This document shows, one piece after another, positions 27,325 to 37,105 of a DNA stretch of 64,000 bases (position 1 is the first letter of the stretch; every line of letters starts with the position of its first letter). The notes below the pieces were generated by a model that had not been told where the DNA came from, did no database searches, and saw nothing but the letters and a program-made list of their open reading frames with translations. A program made the translations under genes and the position numbers. The DNA is from Clostridia bacterium (GTDB lineage: Bacteria > Bacillota > Peptococcia > DRI-13 > SM3-B62): contig JAHDQS010000033.1 in NCBI GenBank assembly GCA_018433675.1, forward strand, positions 62,001 through 126,000, read 5' to 3'.

Positions 27325-28815
27325 TCAAGATCTGTCATGCTTTACCGTCAATGCCGCTAATCTTTCCGTCAATTCTGCTGTTAAGCATTCTCTGCCAAAT
27401 CGCCACTCCCAATTGTCGCCCACTGTTCCCGGAGTGTTCATTCTGGCGCTGCTGTCCAGACCTAAATGATCTTGCAGCGGCACAATCGCCATCCGGGCAT
27501 TACTCCGGAAAATGCTTTCGATCAGGCTTTGGCAAATATCCTGGATTTCTTGCCTCTCAAAACGTCTCTTGAGGGTGTCCGTCACCGTTTTCGTGTACCA
27601 TCCCAGCAGGGTATCATTGTCGTGGGTACCCGTATAGTATACATAATTATCTGTCTCAGACTCTTTTACGACCTGCTCTTTGTCAACAAACTGCAGAACC
27701 TTCATTCCCGTATAACGAAAAGCATCCCTGAGCGCGTATACCTCCGGCGTAATATACCCTAAATCCTCGGCCACCACAGGTAATTCCCCCAGATATTTCT
27801 CCAATACAGAGAAAAATTTCTCGCCCGGGCCCTTCACCCACCTTCCGTTAACAGCCGTTTCGGCTCCGCCTTCTACTTCCCAATAAGCCTCAAAGCCCCT
27901 AAAGTGATCTATCCGCACAATATCAACCATCTCCAACAACAGTTTAAACCTTTCTCTCCACCAGTAATAATCGTCTTCTGCCATCACCTCCCACCTGTAA
28001 TGGGGATTTCCCCATAACTGCCCGGTATGGCTGAAGAAATCCGGCGGAACACCGGCCAACTTGGCAGGATAACCTTTTTCATCGAGTTCGAAAAGCCGGG
28101 AATTGACCCAGGCATCACTGCTGTCATAACAGATAAACAGCGGCAAATCACCCATGATTGCCACCCCGTTTTTTACTGCATATTCCTTCAATGACTTCCA
28201 TTGACTGAAAAATTTATATTGTAAAAAAAGATGATACTGCACATTTTCAGCCAGCAGGTTTTCAAAATACCCTCTGGTTTTCTTTTCTCTCCAGGCTATG
28301 TCTTTATCCCATTCGTTCCAAGGCCTATTATCATAGTATTCCTTCAGGGCCATAAACAAAGCAAAATCATGCAGCCAATAGCAGTTTTTTTCTAAAAACG
28401 CAAAGAAACCCTGATCAACAGTACACTGTCTAAACCGACTATAAGCCTTTTTCAACAAACCGTACTTGTACTCTTTAACCTCCCGATAAGCGATTCTGTT
28501 TTCCGGAAAAACCGGGGCATCTTGTATCTCTTCACTTGTCAACAGCCCCTCGTGTCGAAGGTAATCAATGCTAACCAACAGAGGATTGCCCGCAAAGGCC
28601 GAATACGATTGATACGGGGATTCTCCGTAGCCAACCGGATGCAGGGGCAATACCTGCCAGATCTTTTGCTTGCTGTCTTTGAGAAAATCAACAAATCGGT
28701 AGGCTTCTGCACCAAGCTCCCCTATGCCATACCGTGAAGGAAGCGAAATGGGATGCAGCAAAATACCGCTGCTTCTTTTTGTCTGTTCCAAACACCGCAT
28801 TACATCAAGGTTCAA
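27325..28815 (-). CDS. malQ: 4-alpha-glucanotransferase
   Basis: A 496-residue GH77 amylomaltase that moves glucan segments between maltodextrins. It begins SSGILLHPISLPSRYGIGELG and contains the catalytic regions VRIDHFRGFEAYWEV and VVAEDLGYITPEV. The start is TTG and its first two bases and next A form a TTGA overlap with the stop of the preceding GH13 gene, which suggests coupled translation; an ATG five codons in is the alternative. It is the last gene of the glycogen operon and would recycle short dextrins released by phosphorylase and the GH13 enzyme. Confidence 0.95.
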   Translation of the reverse strand: MNLDVMRCLEQTKRSSGILLHPISLPSRYGIGELGAEAYRFVDFLKDSKQKIWQVLPLHPVGYGESPYQSYSAFAGNPLLVSIDYLRHEGLLTSEEIQDAPVFPENRIAYREVKEYKYGLLKKAYSRFRQCTVDQGFFAFLEKNCYWLHDFALFMALKEYYDNRPWNEWDKDIAWREKKTRGYFENLLAENVQYHLFLQYKFFSQWKSLKEYAVKNGVAIMGDLPLFICYDSSDAWVNSRLFELDEKGYPAKLAGVPPDFFSHTGQLWGNPHYRWEVMAEDDYYWWRERFKLLLEMVDIVRIDHFRGFEAYWEVEGGAETAVNGRWVKGPGEKFFSVLEKYLGELPVVAEDLGYITPEVYALRDAFRYTGMKVLQFVDKEQVVKESETDNYVYYTGTHDNDTLLGWYTKTVTDTLKRRFERQEIQDICQSLIESIFRSNARMAIVPLQDHLGLDSSARMNTPGTVGDNWEWRFGRECLTAELTERLAALTVKHDRS

Positions 28816-30749
28816 CCCTTTTCATCTCCCACTTGTCCTTCTTGGTGTAAAAACACTCTGCCTTCCAGCGGGGAGAGCACAAATTCCTCTGCCTCCTCTT
28901 GTATTTGAAGGGGATCCTTTGGCCGTTCGGTCAACAATTCTTGCCATAAGCCCTTACCCCAAAGCCCCAATTTAAGAGTAATAACATGCGCACTCACCGC
29001 GTTTCTGTTAATAACAACCGCAATCGTTTCCTTCCCATATCTTCTGATAAAACCGTAGACATCACCCTCAGCATATAAAAGCTTCCAAACTCCTTTTTTT
29101 AAAGCTTCACTGCCGTTACGCAGCATAATTGTCCTGCTGTACCAATTCACCAACTCCGCTTCCTCCCTACCCCAGGGATACGGCCCCCTGTTGAACGGGT
29201 CCGCATACCCTTCCATTCCTGCCTCATCCCCATAGTAGACACACGGCACCCCCGGAAAAGTCATTTGCCATAACACAGCCAACTTCAAACGGGCGATTCC
29301 CAACTCGCGTTGGGCCTGAGTTAATCTCACTTTTTCCTGTTCGGCCTCATTTAGGACATCCTGTGGTAAACCCTCTCCCAATAGGGTGAGAACACGGGGC
29401 ACATCATGACTTCCCAGCAAATTCATACAGGCATAAAAACAAGGAGCGGGATAATTTTCATAGAGGTTCATCAATTTCCTGTGAGTCAGGAGCGCATCAT
29501 TTTTCCCCAGGAAAAACTCTAACAAGATCCTGCGAAAGGGATAGTTCATCACAGAGTCAAGCTCTTCGCCCCAGACAAAAGCTCTGTTTTTCCCATAGCT
29601 CACCTTGTTTGAAGCGTCTTCCCATACCTCCCCGATCAGCACAGAATGGTTATCTTGCTTTTTCATCACTTGGCGCAGTTCCTTGATGAATTCATCGGGC
29701 AGCTCATCGGCAACATCCAAACGCCATCCCGCAGCCCCCAGCTTCATCCAGTATTTAGCCACGCTGTTCTCGTCATGCATGATAAAGTCTCGGTAGGAAG
29801 GCTCCATTTCCTCAACGTTTGGCATTGTCCCGATACCCCACCAAGATTCATAGGCATCGGGATAGTGACTGAACCTGAACCATTTATAGTAGGGAGATTC
29901 CGGCGACTGGTAAGCACCGATATCAGAGTAATTACCCTCTTTGTTGAAATAAATACTGTCACTCCCCGTATGGCTGAAAACTCCGTCCAGAATAACCCTG
30001 ATACTAAGCTTGGCCGCCTCCTTACACAGCTGCTCAAATGTTTCGTTTCTGCCGTACATCGGGTCGATTTTGAGATAATCACCGGTATCATATTTATGAT
30101 TGCTGGGTGATTCAAAAATCGGATTTAAATAAATAACTCCTATTCCTAATTCCTTTAAATAGGGAAGTTTTTTTATCACTCCCCCTAAGTTACCGCCGAA
30201 AAAATTCCAACGCAAAATACCGTTTGTCTGCGGTTCCCTGATATATATGGGGGTATCGTGCCACTGCCCGTGAATAAGAGAGCCTTTTTTGGGGTTTAGA
30301 ACCCTCCCCTCTTCCTGCCCGTTGGCAAAGCGGTCTACAAATATCTGATACATAACTGTTTCACTGAACCATTGTGGTACAACAAAGCTGCCCTTGTACA
30401 CCGTAATCTGATAAGAAGGGGGCACCAATTCTTGCAGCAGACCCAATCCGCCTAGTCTTTGAGGGTTGTTGCCGTAGTAATAAACGTTGCCTTCCCTAAT
30501 GACAAAAAAGTAGTACCACATCAACCCCGGGTCAGAGGGAGCGGTCAATACCGCCTCATAAATCCTACCCTCCACCGACGCCATCTCGATATTCTGCTCT
30601 TTTCCCCTCTTCCAGACACGTAAATGAACGGAATCAACAGCTTCCTCCGCTAATACCTTTAACCGCAAAATGATTTCAGTATTACAAGCAACCGCGCCGA
30701 AGGGGTTGCGATAAAAACTGTCCTGGGAATCATGAACGAGCCAACTCAA
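28812..30749 (-). CDS. GH13 alpha-glucosidase/neopullulanase-type enzyme
   Basis: A 645-residue alpha-amylase family enzyme with an N-terminal beta-sandwich (about 1-125, CBM34-like), a catalytic barrel and a C-terminal beta domain. The catalytic residues are visible: nucleophile Asp in GWRLDVADE (about 344), acid/base Glu in LIGEVWED (about 372) and Asp in LLGSHDVPR (about 446). It probably cuts alpha-1,4 or alpha-1,6 bonds of glycogen-derived dextrins in the cytosol; no signal peptide is seen. The TTG start is seven bases after GGAGG and overlaps the glgA stop as TTGA. The frame extends 24 codons into glgA but has no ribosome site there. Confidence 0.92.
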   Translation of the reverse strand: MSWLVHDSQDSFYRNPFGAVACNTEIILRLKVLAEEAVDSVHLRVWKRGKEQNIEMASVEGRIYEAVLTAPSDPGLMWYYFFVIREGNVYYYGNNPQRLGGLGLLQELVPPSYQITVYKGSFVVPQWFSETVMYQIFVDRFANGQEEGRVLNPKKGSLIHGQWHDTPIYIREPQTNGILRWNFFGGNLGGVIKKLPYLKELGIGVIYLNPIFESPSNHKYDTGDYLKIDPMYGRNETFEQLCKEAAKLSIRVILDGVFSHTGSDSIYFNKEGNYSDIGAYQSPESPYYKWFRFSHYPDAYESWWGIGTMPNVEEMEPSYRDFIMHDENSVAKYWMKLGAAGWRLDVADELPDEFIKELRQVMKKQDNHSVLIGEVWEDASNKVSYGKNRAFVWGEELDSVMNYPFRRILLEFFLGKNDALLTHRKLMNLYENYPAPCFYACMNLLGSHDVPRVLTLLGEGLPQDVLNEAEQEKVRLTQAQRELGIARLKLAVLWQMTFPGVPCVYYGDEAGMEGYADPFNRGPYPWGREEAELVNWYSRTIMLRNGSEALKKGVWKLLYAEGDVYGFIRRYGKETIAVVINRNAVSAHVITLKLGLWGKGLWQELLTERPKDPLQIQEEAEEFVLSPLEGRVFLHQEGQVGDEKG

Positions 30750-32206
30750 GGCGTTCCCTCCTGCCCTTTCAATTTTCGATACAGCATGTGATAGGCACGT
30801 GCGGAATTTTCCCAACTGCAATCGGTATTAAGCGCATTCCCCACAATCTTAGCCCAGACTTCTTCTTTCCGATATAAACTCAAAGCCCTTCTGATTGTAA
30901 AGAAAAAGTCATCCGCATTATAATTTGTAAAACTAAACCCGTTCCCTTCACCGGTCACCTCGCTATAGGAGAGTACTGTATCCTTCAACCCCCCCGTTTC
31001 CCGCACTACAGGTAAAGACCCATAACGCAGGGCTATCATTTGGCTCAGCCCGCAGGGTTCAAAAAGCGAAGGCATCAAGTAAATGTCGGACGAGGCATAA
31101 ATCCTCCGAGCCAGGCCCTCATCGAAAGAAAGCTTGACCCTCATTCCGACCGGATGTCTCCTTGCCGCATCGGTAAGAATATCTTCGTATTTATCTTCCC
31201 CGGTCCCGAGTATCACCAACTGCAATTCCAGAGAAAGCAGCTCTTCAAGGATGTGGACTAACAAATCCAAACCCTTTTGCGCCGTTAGTCTGCTGACAAT
31301 ACCCAACAGAGGAACCCTTTCATTTATCGGCAGTCCAAGCTCTTTTTGCAGCCGCACTTTGTTCTTTTTCTTCTGCTCCACCACCGCGAGGGGATTGTCG
31401 TTCTCATAGTTTACGGCTATGTAGGGATCTGTTTGAGGATCGTATGCTTCATAGTCCAGACCGTTTAAAATACCTATCAGCTTGCTTTCCTTTTCTCTTA
31501 CCAAACCGTCGAGACCCTCGCCAAAGAAAGGATATTTTATTTCTGCGGCATAAGAGGTGCTAACGGTACTCAGCACGTCAGAATGAATGATTCCGGCCTT
31601 CATCAGGTTAACCTCTCCGTGGTATTCCAACTCGTCTTTGGTAAAGAATTCATCGCCCAAACCCAGGATGTTATGCAAAATCCAGTGGGTGAAAATACCC
31701 TGGTATTTGAGATTGTGAATGGTAAAAACCGTTTTTATTCCTTGTTTGTCCGGGTCTTCCCGATAGCATGTCTGCAAAAGGAGCGGAACAAGTCCGCTTT
31801 GCCAGTCGTGACAATGCAGTATCTCGGGTTCAAAATCTAAATAAGGCAGACCCTCCAAAACAGCCCGGCAAAAATAAACAAAACGTTCCGCTTCATCGTA
31901 ATATCCATAAACCCCGTCCCTCTTGAAGTAGAACTCATTATCAATAAAATAAAAAGGTACCCCTTTGTAGTCCAACCTGAAAATGCCGCAATACTGATTG
32001 CGCCAGGCCACCGCTGTAGTATACGTTTTGAGCAATCTCATTTTTTGTTGTAAAGATGGGTCGATCGACCCGTATTTAGGCATTATTACCCTGACGTCCA
32101 CGCCTTGTTTTCTTAAGTACAAAGGAAGGCTGCCCGCCACCTCGCCCAGGCCTCCTGTTTTGGCGAAGGGCACAGCCTCTGAAGATACAAATAGTACTTT
32201 ATCCAT
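30746..32206 (-). CDS. glgA: Glycogen synthase (ADP-glucose)
   Basis: A 486-residue GT5 enzyme that adds glucose from ADP-glucose to the growing chain. The ADP-glucose-binding KTGGLGEVAGSLP is at about 15-27, and the C-terminal GT-B signature is SLFEPCGLSQMIALRYG. It lies two bases after glgD, so they are one transcript, and its stop overlaps the next start. Confidence 0.97.
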   Translation of the reverse strand: MDKVLFVSSEAVPFAKTGGLGEVAGSLPLYLRKQGVDVRVIMPKYGSIDPSLQQKMRLLKTYTTAVAWRNQYCGIFRLDYKGVPFYFIDNEFYFKRDGVYGYYDEAERFVYFCRAVLEGLPYLDFEPEILHCHDWQSGLVPLLLQTCYREDPDKQGIKTVFTIHNLKYQGIFTHWILHNILGLGDEFFTKDELEYHGEVNLMKAGIIHSDVLSTVSTSYAAEIKYPFFGEGLDGLVREKESKLIGILNGLDYEAYDPQTDPYIAVNYENDNPLAVVEQKKKNKVRLQKELGLPINERVPLLGIVSRLTAQKGLDLLVHILEELLSLELQLVILGTGEDKYEDILTDAARRHPVGMRVKLSFDEGLARRIYASSDIYLMPSLFEPCGLSQMIALRYGSLPVVRETGGLKDTVLSYSEVTGEGNGFSFTNYNADDFFFTIRRALSLYRKEEVWAKIVGNALNTDCSWENSARAYHMLYRKLKGQEGTP

Positions 32207-32208
32207 AA

Positions 32209-33339
32209 CTAAATAAAAGCTCCCTCTTGAAAATAAGTTGCTCCTCTTTCCACCACAACCGGCTGTTCTTTTGGGGCCTCCAAACGTACACCTTTCCCCA
32301 CGGCGACACCCTTGTCAAGAATGACCCCATCTAAATAAGCCTCCACCTGCACCTCTACCTTAGGCATAATAATACTGTTTCGTACGATAGCCCCTTCTTC
32401 GATCTTGACCTTGCGGAAAACCACACTGTTTTCCACAACACCTGCGATCTGGCAGCCGTTGGCAATTAGAGAATTACTGACCCGACAGGTCCGATAATAC
32501 TTACTTGGCGGTCCGTCCTTCCACTTAGTACATATTGGTCCATTGGCAAAAAATAATTCCTGCAGCACTTGCGGCGATAAAAGCTCCATCTGACAGCGAT
32601 AATAACTTACAAGGGAGTTGATTAAAGCAAAATAACCGTCGTAAAAAAAGGCCCGGATATTTAAATCCTCAATTCTTTTCGCCAGCACATCTCGGATCAA
32701 ATCCCACTTGTTGCTGTCGGCACACTCTCGCAAAATATCCACTAACAACTCTTTCTTTAACAAGTACATATCCAAAGAAAGCACCGAACGGATATCCGGT
32801 TTTTTGTTTTCGCCGACTATCAAGCGGCGAATCCTGCCCCCTTCATCCACATCAAAAAATACCTGCCCTTCGTTTTTTCCCCCGGAGCATACCACCGTGA
32901 TGTCGGCCCCCGTGTCTAAATGACGTTGAAATACCTTTTGGTAGTCAATATTGCAAACCACATTGCTGCCGGAAATTATCAGTTCTTCTTCCCCCCGGTT
33001 TTCAAGAAAATCGAGATTATGGTAAAAATCCCGCAGATCAACAATACTCCTTCGTCCTGTTTTGCGTCCGTTTGCTGACGGAAGGAAAACCAAGCCTCCG
33101 TGTTTTTTATCAAGACCCCATCCCCGACCGCTTCCCACATGGTCCATGATAGAACGAGACCCGGCCGGAGTGACCAGTCCAATATTATTGATACCCGCAT
33201 TTACCATATTAGATAGGACAAAATCCACCAGCCTGTACTTACCGCCAAAAGGCACAGCGGCCATACAGCGATGATGGGTTATGCTTTTTAGCAGCCGTTC
33301 GTTTTTCATCTGATGCACTAAACCTAAAACCTTCTTCAT
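32209..33339 (-). CDS. glgD: Glucose-1-phosphate adenylyltransferase regulatory subunit
   Basis: A 376-residue GlgC-related protein lacking the GlgC nucleotide loop (GLVHQMKNERLLKSITHHRC replaces the GGQGSRL type motif). In Bacillus and Clostridia, GlgD pairs with GlgC to tune ADP-glucose synthesis. A left-handed beta-helix region is seen near the end (VVENSVVFRKVKIEEGAIV). The ATG at 33339 follows GGAGG; upstream TTG would lie within the ribosome site. Confidence 0.94.
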   Translation of the reverse strand: MKKVLGLVHQMKNERLLKSITHHRCMAAVPFGGKYRLVDFVLSNMVNAGINNIGLVTPAGSRSIMDHVGSGRGWGLDKKHGGLVFLPSANGRKTGRRSIVDLRDFYHNLDFLENRGEEELIISGSNVVCNIDYQKVFQRHLDTGADITVVCSGGKNEGQVFFDVDEGGRIRRLIVGENKKPDIRSVLSLDMYLLKKELLVDILRECADSNKWDLIRDVLAKRIEDLNIRAFFYDGYFALINSLVSYYRCQMELLSPQVLQELFFANGPICTKWKDGPPSKYYRTCRVSNSLIANGCQIAGVVENSVVFRKVKIEEGAIVRNSIIMPKVEVQVEAYLDGVILDKGVAVGKGVRLEAPKEQPVVVERGATYFQEGAFI

Positions 33340-33366
33340 ATCGACCTCCAACCTGTTACAGGTTCT

Positions 33367-34605
33367 TTACACCCCGGAAATCCCGCTCAGTTGTTCTTCA
33401 TCCTTCTTGACCATTACCAAAACACCGATATGGCTATACGGCGCGATATCACTATTATTCTCGATAACTGTAATATTATGTTCCCTGCTTCCCCTTACTT
33501 TAGCGTATTCTTTGCCGTATTCCCCTCCCACAACGGCACCTTCGCCAACTGTTACTTCTTCACCGATAATGGCCTTATCTATAACTACTCCTGCACAGAT
33601 TTTCACATTTGCCATGACAATAGAATCTTTGACCCTCGCCCCCGGTTCCACTTCCACACCTGAAAAAACAAGAGAGTTCTCTATCTCCCCAAATATCCGA
33701 CAGCCCTCGGCAACCATGGAATTTTTCACATAAGACCCGGCAGCAAAGTACGCAGGAGGAAAGGACGTGCTCTCCGAATACACGCACCAATCGTTATCAA
33801 ACATCTTAAGCCTAGCATCATCATCCAATATTTCCATACTGGCCAGCCAGTAGCTCTCCACTGTTCCCACATCCCGCCAATATCCTTGATAAGGAAAGGC
33901 ATAGATGCTGCGGCCCTCCTTTAGCATGCGGGGAATGACATTCTTGCCGAAATCGTTGTTTGAGGTGCTGTCTAAGGCATCCTTTTTCAAATATGTCTTC
34001 AATACCTCAGTTTTAAAAATATAAATCCCCATAGAGGCCAAATTGTTTTTCGGTTTTCTCGGCTTTTCTTCAAATTCGGTGATCCTCATATTTCCATCGG
34101 CACTCATAATACCAAATCTGCCGGCTTCCTCCCAGGGTACCTCAATCACAGATATCGTTAAATCGGCATCTTTGCTACGATGGTAGACAAGCATTTCCTC
34201 ATAATTCATTTTATAAATGTGGTCCCCCGACAGTATTAAGACGTGCTCAGGTTCAAAGCTATCGATGTAATCAATGTTTTGATATACTGAATGGGCCGTG
34301 CCCTGATACCAGCAGCCGCCCCTGTCTCCCACATAAGGCGGCAACACCGTTACCCCTTTCCCCTTGCCATGCAAATCCCAATTAACACCCATACCAATAT
34401 ATTTATTCAACAGCTGGGGCTTATATTGAGTCAAAACACCCACCGTATCTATCCCGGAATTGGCACAGTTGCTTAGGCTAAAATCTATGATGCGGTATTG
34501 TCCGCCAAAGGGAACCGCCGGTTTAGCTATATTCCTGGTCAACCCCCGCAGGCGGCTTCCCTGACCGCCGGCAAGCAGCATAGCAATGCACTCTTTTTTT
34601 TGCAT
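33367..34605 (-). CDS. glgC: Glucose-1-phosphate adenylyltransferase
   Basis: A 412-residue enzyme that makes ADP-glucose from glucose 1-phosphate and ATP, the committed step of glycogen synthesis. The nucleotide motif [14 protein letters not shown] is at about 10-23, followed by [15 protein letters not shown]. The later [12 protein letters not shown] and [14 protein letters not shown] match the family, as does the C-terminal beta-helix. It starts four bases after the phosphorylase stop. Confidence 0.97.
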   Translation of the reverse strand: MQKKECIAMLLAGGQGSRLRGLTRNIAKPAVPFGGQYRIIDFSLSNCANSGIDTVGVLTQYKPQLLNKYIGMGVNWDLHGKGKGVTVLPPYVGDRGGCWYQGTAHSVYQNIDYIDSFEPEHVLILSGDHIYKMNYEEMLVYHRSKDADLTISVIEVPWEEAGRFGIMSADGNMRITEFEEKPRKPKNNLASMGIYIFKTEVLKTYLKKDALDSTSNNDFGKNVIPRMLKEGRSIYAFPYQGYWRDVGTVESYWLASMEILDDDARLKMFDNDWCVYSESTSFPPAYFAAGSYVKNSMVAEGCRIFGEIENSLVFSGVEVEPGARVKDSIVMANVKICAGVVIDKAIIGEEVTVGEGAVVGGEYGKEYAKVRGSREHNITVIENNSDIAPYSHIGVLVMVKKDEEQLSGISGV

Positions 34606-34608
34606 TTT

Positions 34609-37047
34609 TCATTCTCCTATCTCAGATTCGTCAACAGGTTTGATTTTCCATATTTCCTCTGCATACTCACTTATTGTCCTATCACTGGAAAAATCCCCGG
34701 CATGAGCTATATTGTGGATACACATCCTTCTCCATGCAGACTGTTCCCTGTACTTTTTCCCTAAACGCTCTTGGGCTGCCGCATAATTACTAAAATCATG
34801 CAAGACAAAGAAAGTATCGTTATGAAAAAGCAAATGCTCATAAATAGCTTTAAATTCTCTGTTTTGCCTGAAAAACCCGCGCAACAACTGTTCACAGACG
34901 GTTTTAATTCTTTCGTTTTGGTTGCAAATGGTCAAGGGGCAATACCCTCCGTGACGGCAGAAGTCGCCAGTCTCCTTTGCCGTAGCGCCGAAGACAAAGA
35001 TGTTGCCCTCGCCAACCTTTTCCATAATTTCAATGTTGGCACCGTCTCTCGTTCCGATTGTAACGGCTCCATTCATCATGAATTTCATGTTCCCCGTTCC
35101 CGAAGCTTCTTTACCTGCCGTGGATATCTGCTCACTCACATCGGCAGCCGGATAGGCTTTCTCGGCTAACGACACATTGTAGTTTTCTAAAAACACAACC
35201 TTGAGCTTATCGTTTGTCTTGGCATCATTGTTGACAACATCGGCAACACTGTTGATCAGTTTGATTACCTGTTTGGCCAGGTAATAGGCAGGAGCTGCTT
35301 TTCCCCCAAAAATAAATGTTCGGGGAAAGAATTCTGCCATCGGGCACTCATGTAAGTGATTGTAGATACTCATGATGTGTAAAATGTTTAGCAATTGACG
35401 CTTATAGCCGTGAATCCTTTTAATGTGCATATCAAATATGGATTCCGGCTCCACAATAACGCCCTGAGTCTTTTTGAGATATGAAGCAAGATTTTTTTTG
35501 TTTTCCAGTTTTATTGAAGCAATTTCAGCCTGAAAGGAGGCATCGTCGGCGTAATTCTTTAGATGTATTAGTTGAGCAGGTCTTGCAATCCACTCCCGGC
35601 CTATGGCCTCAATTATCAGGCTGCTCAAACGCGGATTAGCCAACAAGAGCCATCTCCTATGGGTAATACCGTTTGTTTTGTTTGTAAATTTACCCGGGTA
35701 ATACTCATGGAATTTCTTCATTACACTTTGTTTTAATATCTGAGTATGAAGCTTGGCTACCCCATTGACAGTATGACTGCCGATAACGGCAAGGTTACCC
35801 ATTCTGATAAAACCATCCCAGATTATGGCCATCTCTTTTAATTGCTCAGCACCACACGGATACTTACCGATTACTTCCCGGCAAAACCTTTCATTGATCT
35901 CCTCAATAATCATATAAACCCGCGGCAAAAGCTCACGAAAAAAATCCATTGGCCATTTTTCCAAGGCTTCAGGCAGTGTTGTGTGATTCGTGTAGGAAAT
36001 GGTATTCTTGGTGATTTCCCAGGCTTCTTCCCAAGACATACCGTTATCATCAAGCAAAATCCTCATCAGTTCCCCTACTGCCAAGGTGGGATGGGTATCA
36101 TTGATATGCACGGCTACCTGCTCTGGGAGAAAATTAAGGTCCTTATATTCCTCTTTACACTTACGAATAATGCTCTGCAGACCGGCTGAAACGAAAAAAT
36201 ACTCTTGCTTCAGCCTTAGCAATTGTCCTTCATGGGTTGTATCATCAGGATACAAAACCTGTGACACGGCTTCCACGAAACATTTATGTTTTAAAGCACC
36301 CGCATAATTTCCCCGGCAAAAGGTGTGGAAGTCAAAATCAACCTGGGCGGTTTCCGCGCTCCAAAGCCTCATGTAATTGACCATCCCATTTTGATAGCCG
36401 ACTATTGGTATATCATAAGGGACGGCACGCACCGTTTCATAATTTACATGTTCAAAGTTCAAGCTGCCATTCTTCCCGCTGACGATTACAAAACCGCCAT
36501 ACCTTACATGTTCATCTTCTTCAGGCTTCCTGTATTCCCAAATGTTTCCGTCTTTCAACCAATCATCCGGAATCTCGACTTGTTCACCATTGACTATTTT
36601 TTGTTCAAATAACCCATATCTATAGCGAATGCCACAGCCATATCCCTGAAACCCAAGGGAAGCAAGAGAATCCAGGAAACCTGAAGCCAGTCTCCCTAAA
36701 CCGCCGTTACCTAATCCGGGGTCTTCTTCCTGCTCCGCTAATTCATAAAGGTCAACCCCTATTTCTGCCAACCCTTTCTCAACCATATCCTTGATTCCTA
36801 AGTTAAGCAGATTGTTCAGCAAAAAACGTCCGGGCAAAAACTCTATCGATAGGTAATAGATCTTTTTTCTTTTTTGCGCTGAACAGTTTTGCACTGAAGC
36901 ATCCCATGTCCTGCTTATTTCGTCCCTTACCAGCATCGCCAAAGCAGTGTACTTTTCCCGCCTAGTTCCGGTATCAATGTTTTTCCCGTATAGCTCAATG
37001 AATTTTTCCTTCATTTTTTCCTTGAATAATTCTTTATCCTGCAGCAT
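34609..37047 (-). CDS. glgP: Glycogen phosphorylase
   Basis: An 812-residue GT35 enzyme that releases glucose 1-phosphate from glycogen. The PLP-binding Lys is in SGTGNMKFMMNGA at about 655; the N-terminal YYLSIEFLPGRFL and EEDPGLGNGGLGRLA are typical. A GGGGG ribosome site is just upstream. Having glgP between glgB and glgC places synthesis and breakdown on one transcript, so flux is likely controlled at enzyme level. Confidence 0.97.
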   Translation of the reverse strand: MLQDKELFKEKMKEKFIELYGKNIDTGTRREKYTALAMLVRDEISRTWDASVQNCSAQKRKKIYYLSIEFLPGRFLLNNLLNLGIKDMVEKGLAEIGVDLYELAEQEEDPGLGNGGLGRLASGFLDSLASLGFQGYGCGIRYRYGLFEQKIVNGEQVEIPDDWLKDGNIWEYRKPEEDEHVRYGGFVIVSGKNGSLNFEHVNYETVRAVPYDIPIVGYQNGMVNYMRLWSAETAQVDFDFHTFCRGNYAGALKHKCFVEAVSQVLYPDDTTHEGQLLRLKQEYFFVSAGLQSIIRKCKEEYKDLNFLPEQVAVHINDTHPTLAVGELMRILLDDNGMSWEEAWEITKNTISYTNHTTLPEALEKWPMDFFRELLPRVYMIIEEINERFCREVIGKYPCGAEQLKEMAIIWDGFIRMGNLAVIGSHTVNGVAKLHTQILKQSVMKKFHEYYPGKFTNKTNGITHRRWLLLANPRLSSLIIEAIGREWIARPAQLIHLKNYADDASFQAEIASIKLENKKNLASYLKKTQGVIVEPESIFDMHIKRIHGYKRQLLNILHIMSIYNHLHECPMAEFFPRTFIFGGKAAPAYYLAKQVIKLINSVADVVNNDAKTNDKLKVVFLENYNVSLAEKAYPAADVSEQISTAGKEASGTGNMKFMMNGAVTIGTRDGANIEIMEKVGEGNIFVFGATAKETGDFCRHGGYCPLTICNQNERIKTVCEQLLRGFFRQNREFKAIYEHLLFHNDTFFVLHDFSNYAAAQERLGKKYREQSAWRRMCIHNIAHAGDFSSDRTISEYAEEIWKIKPVDESEIGE

Positions 37048-37105
37048 TTAAAACCCCCGCTCAATGTTGGGTGCTAGTTCTTAAGTTTCCCCCAGAAGTC
37101 CTTTT

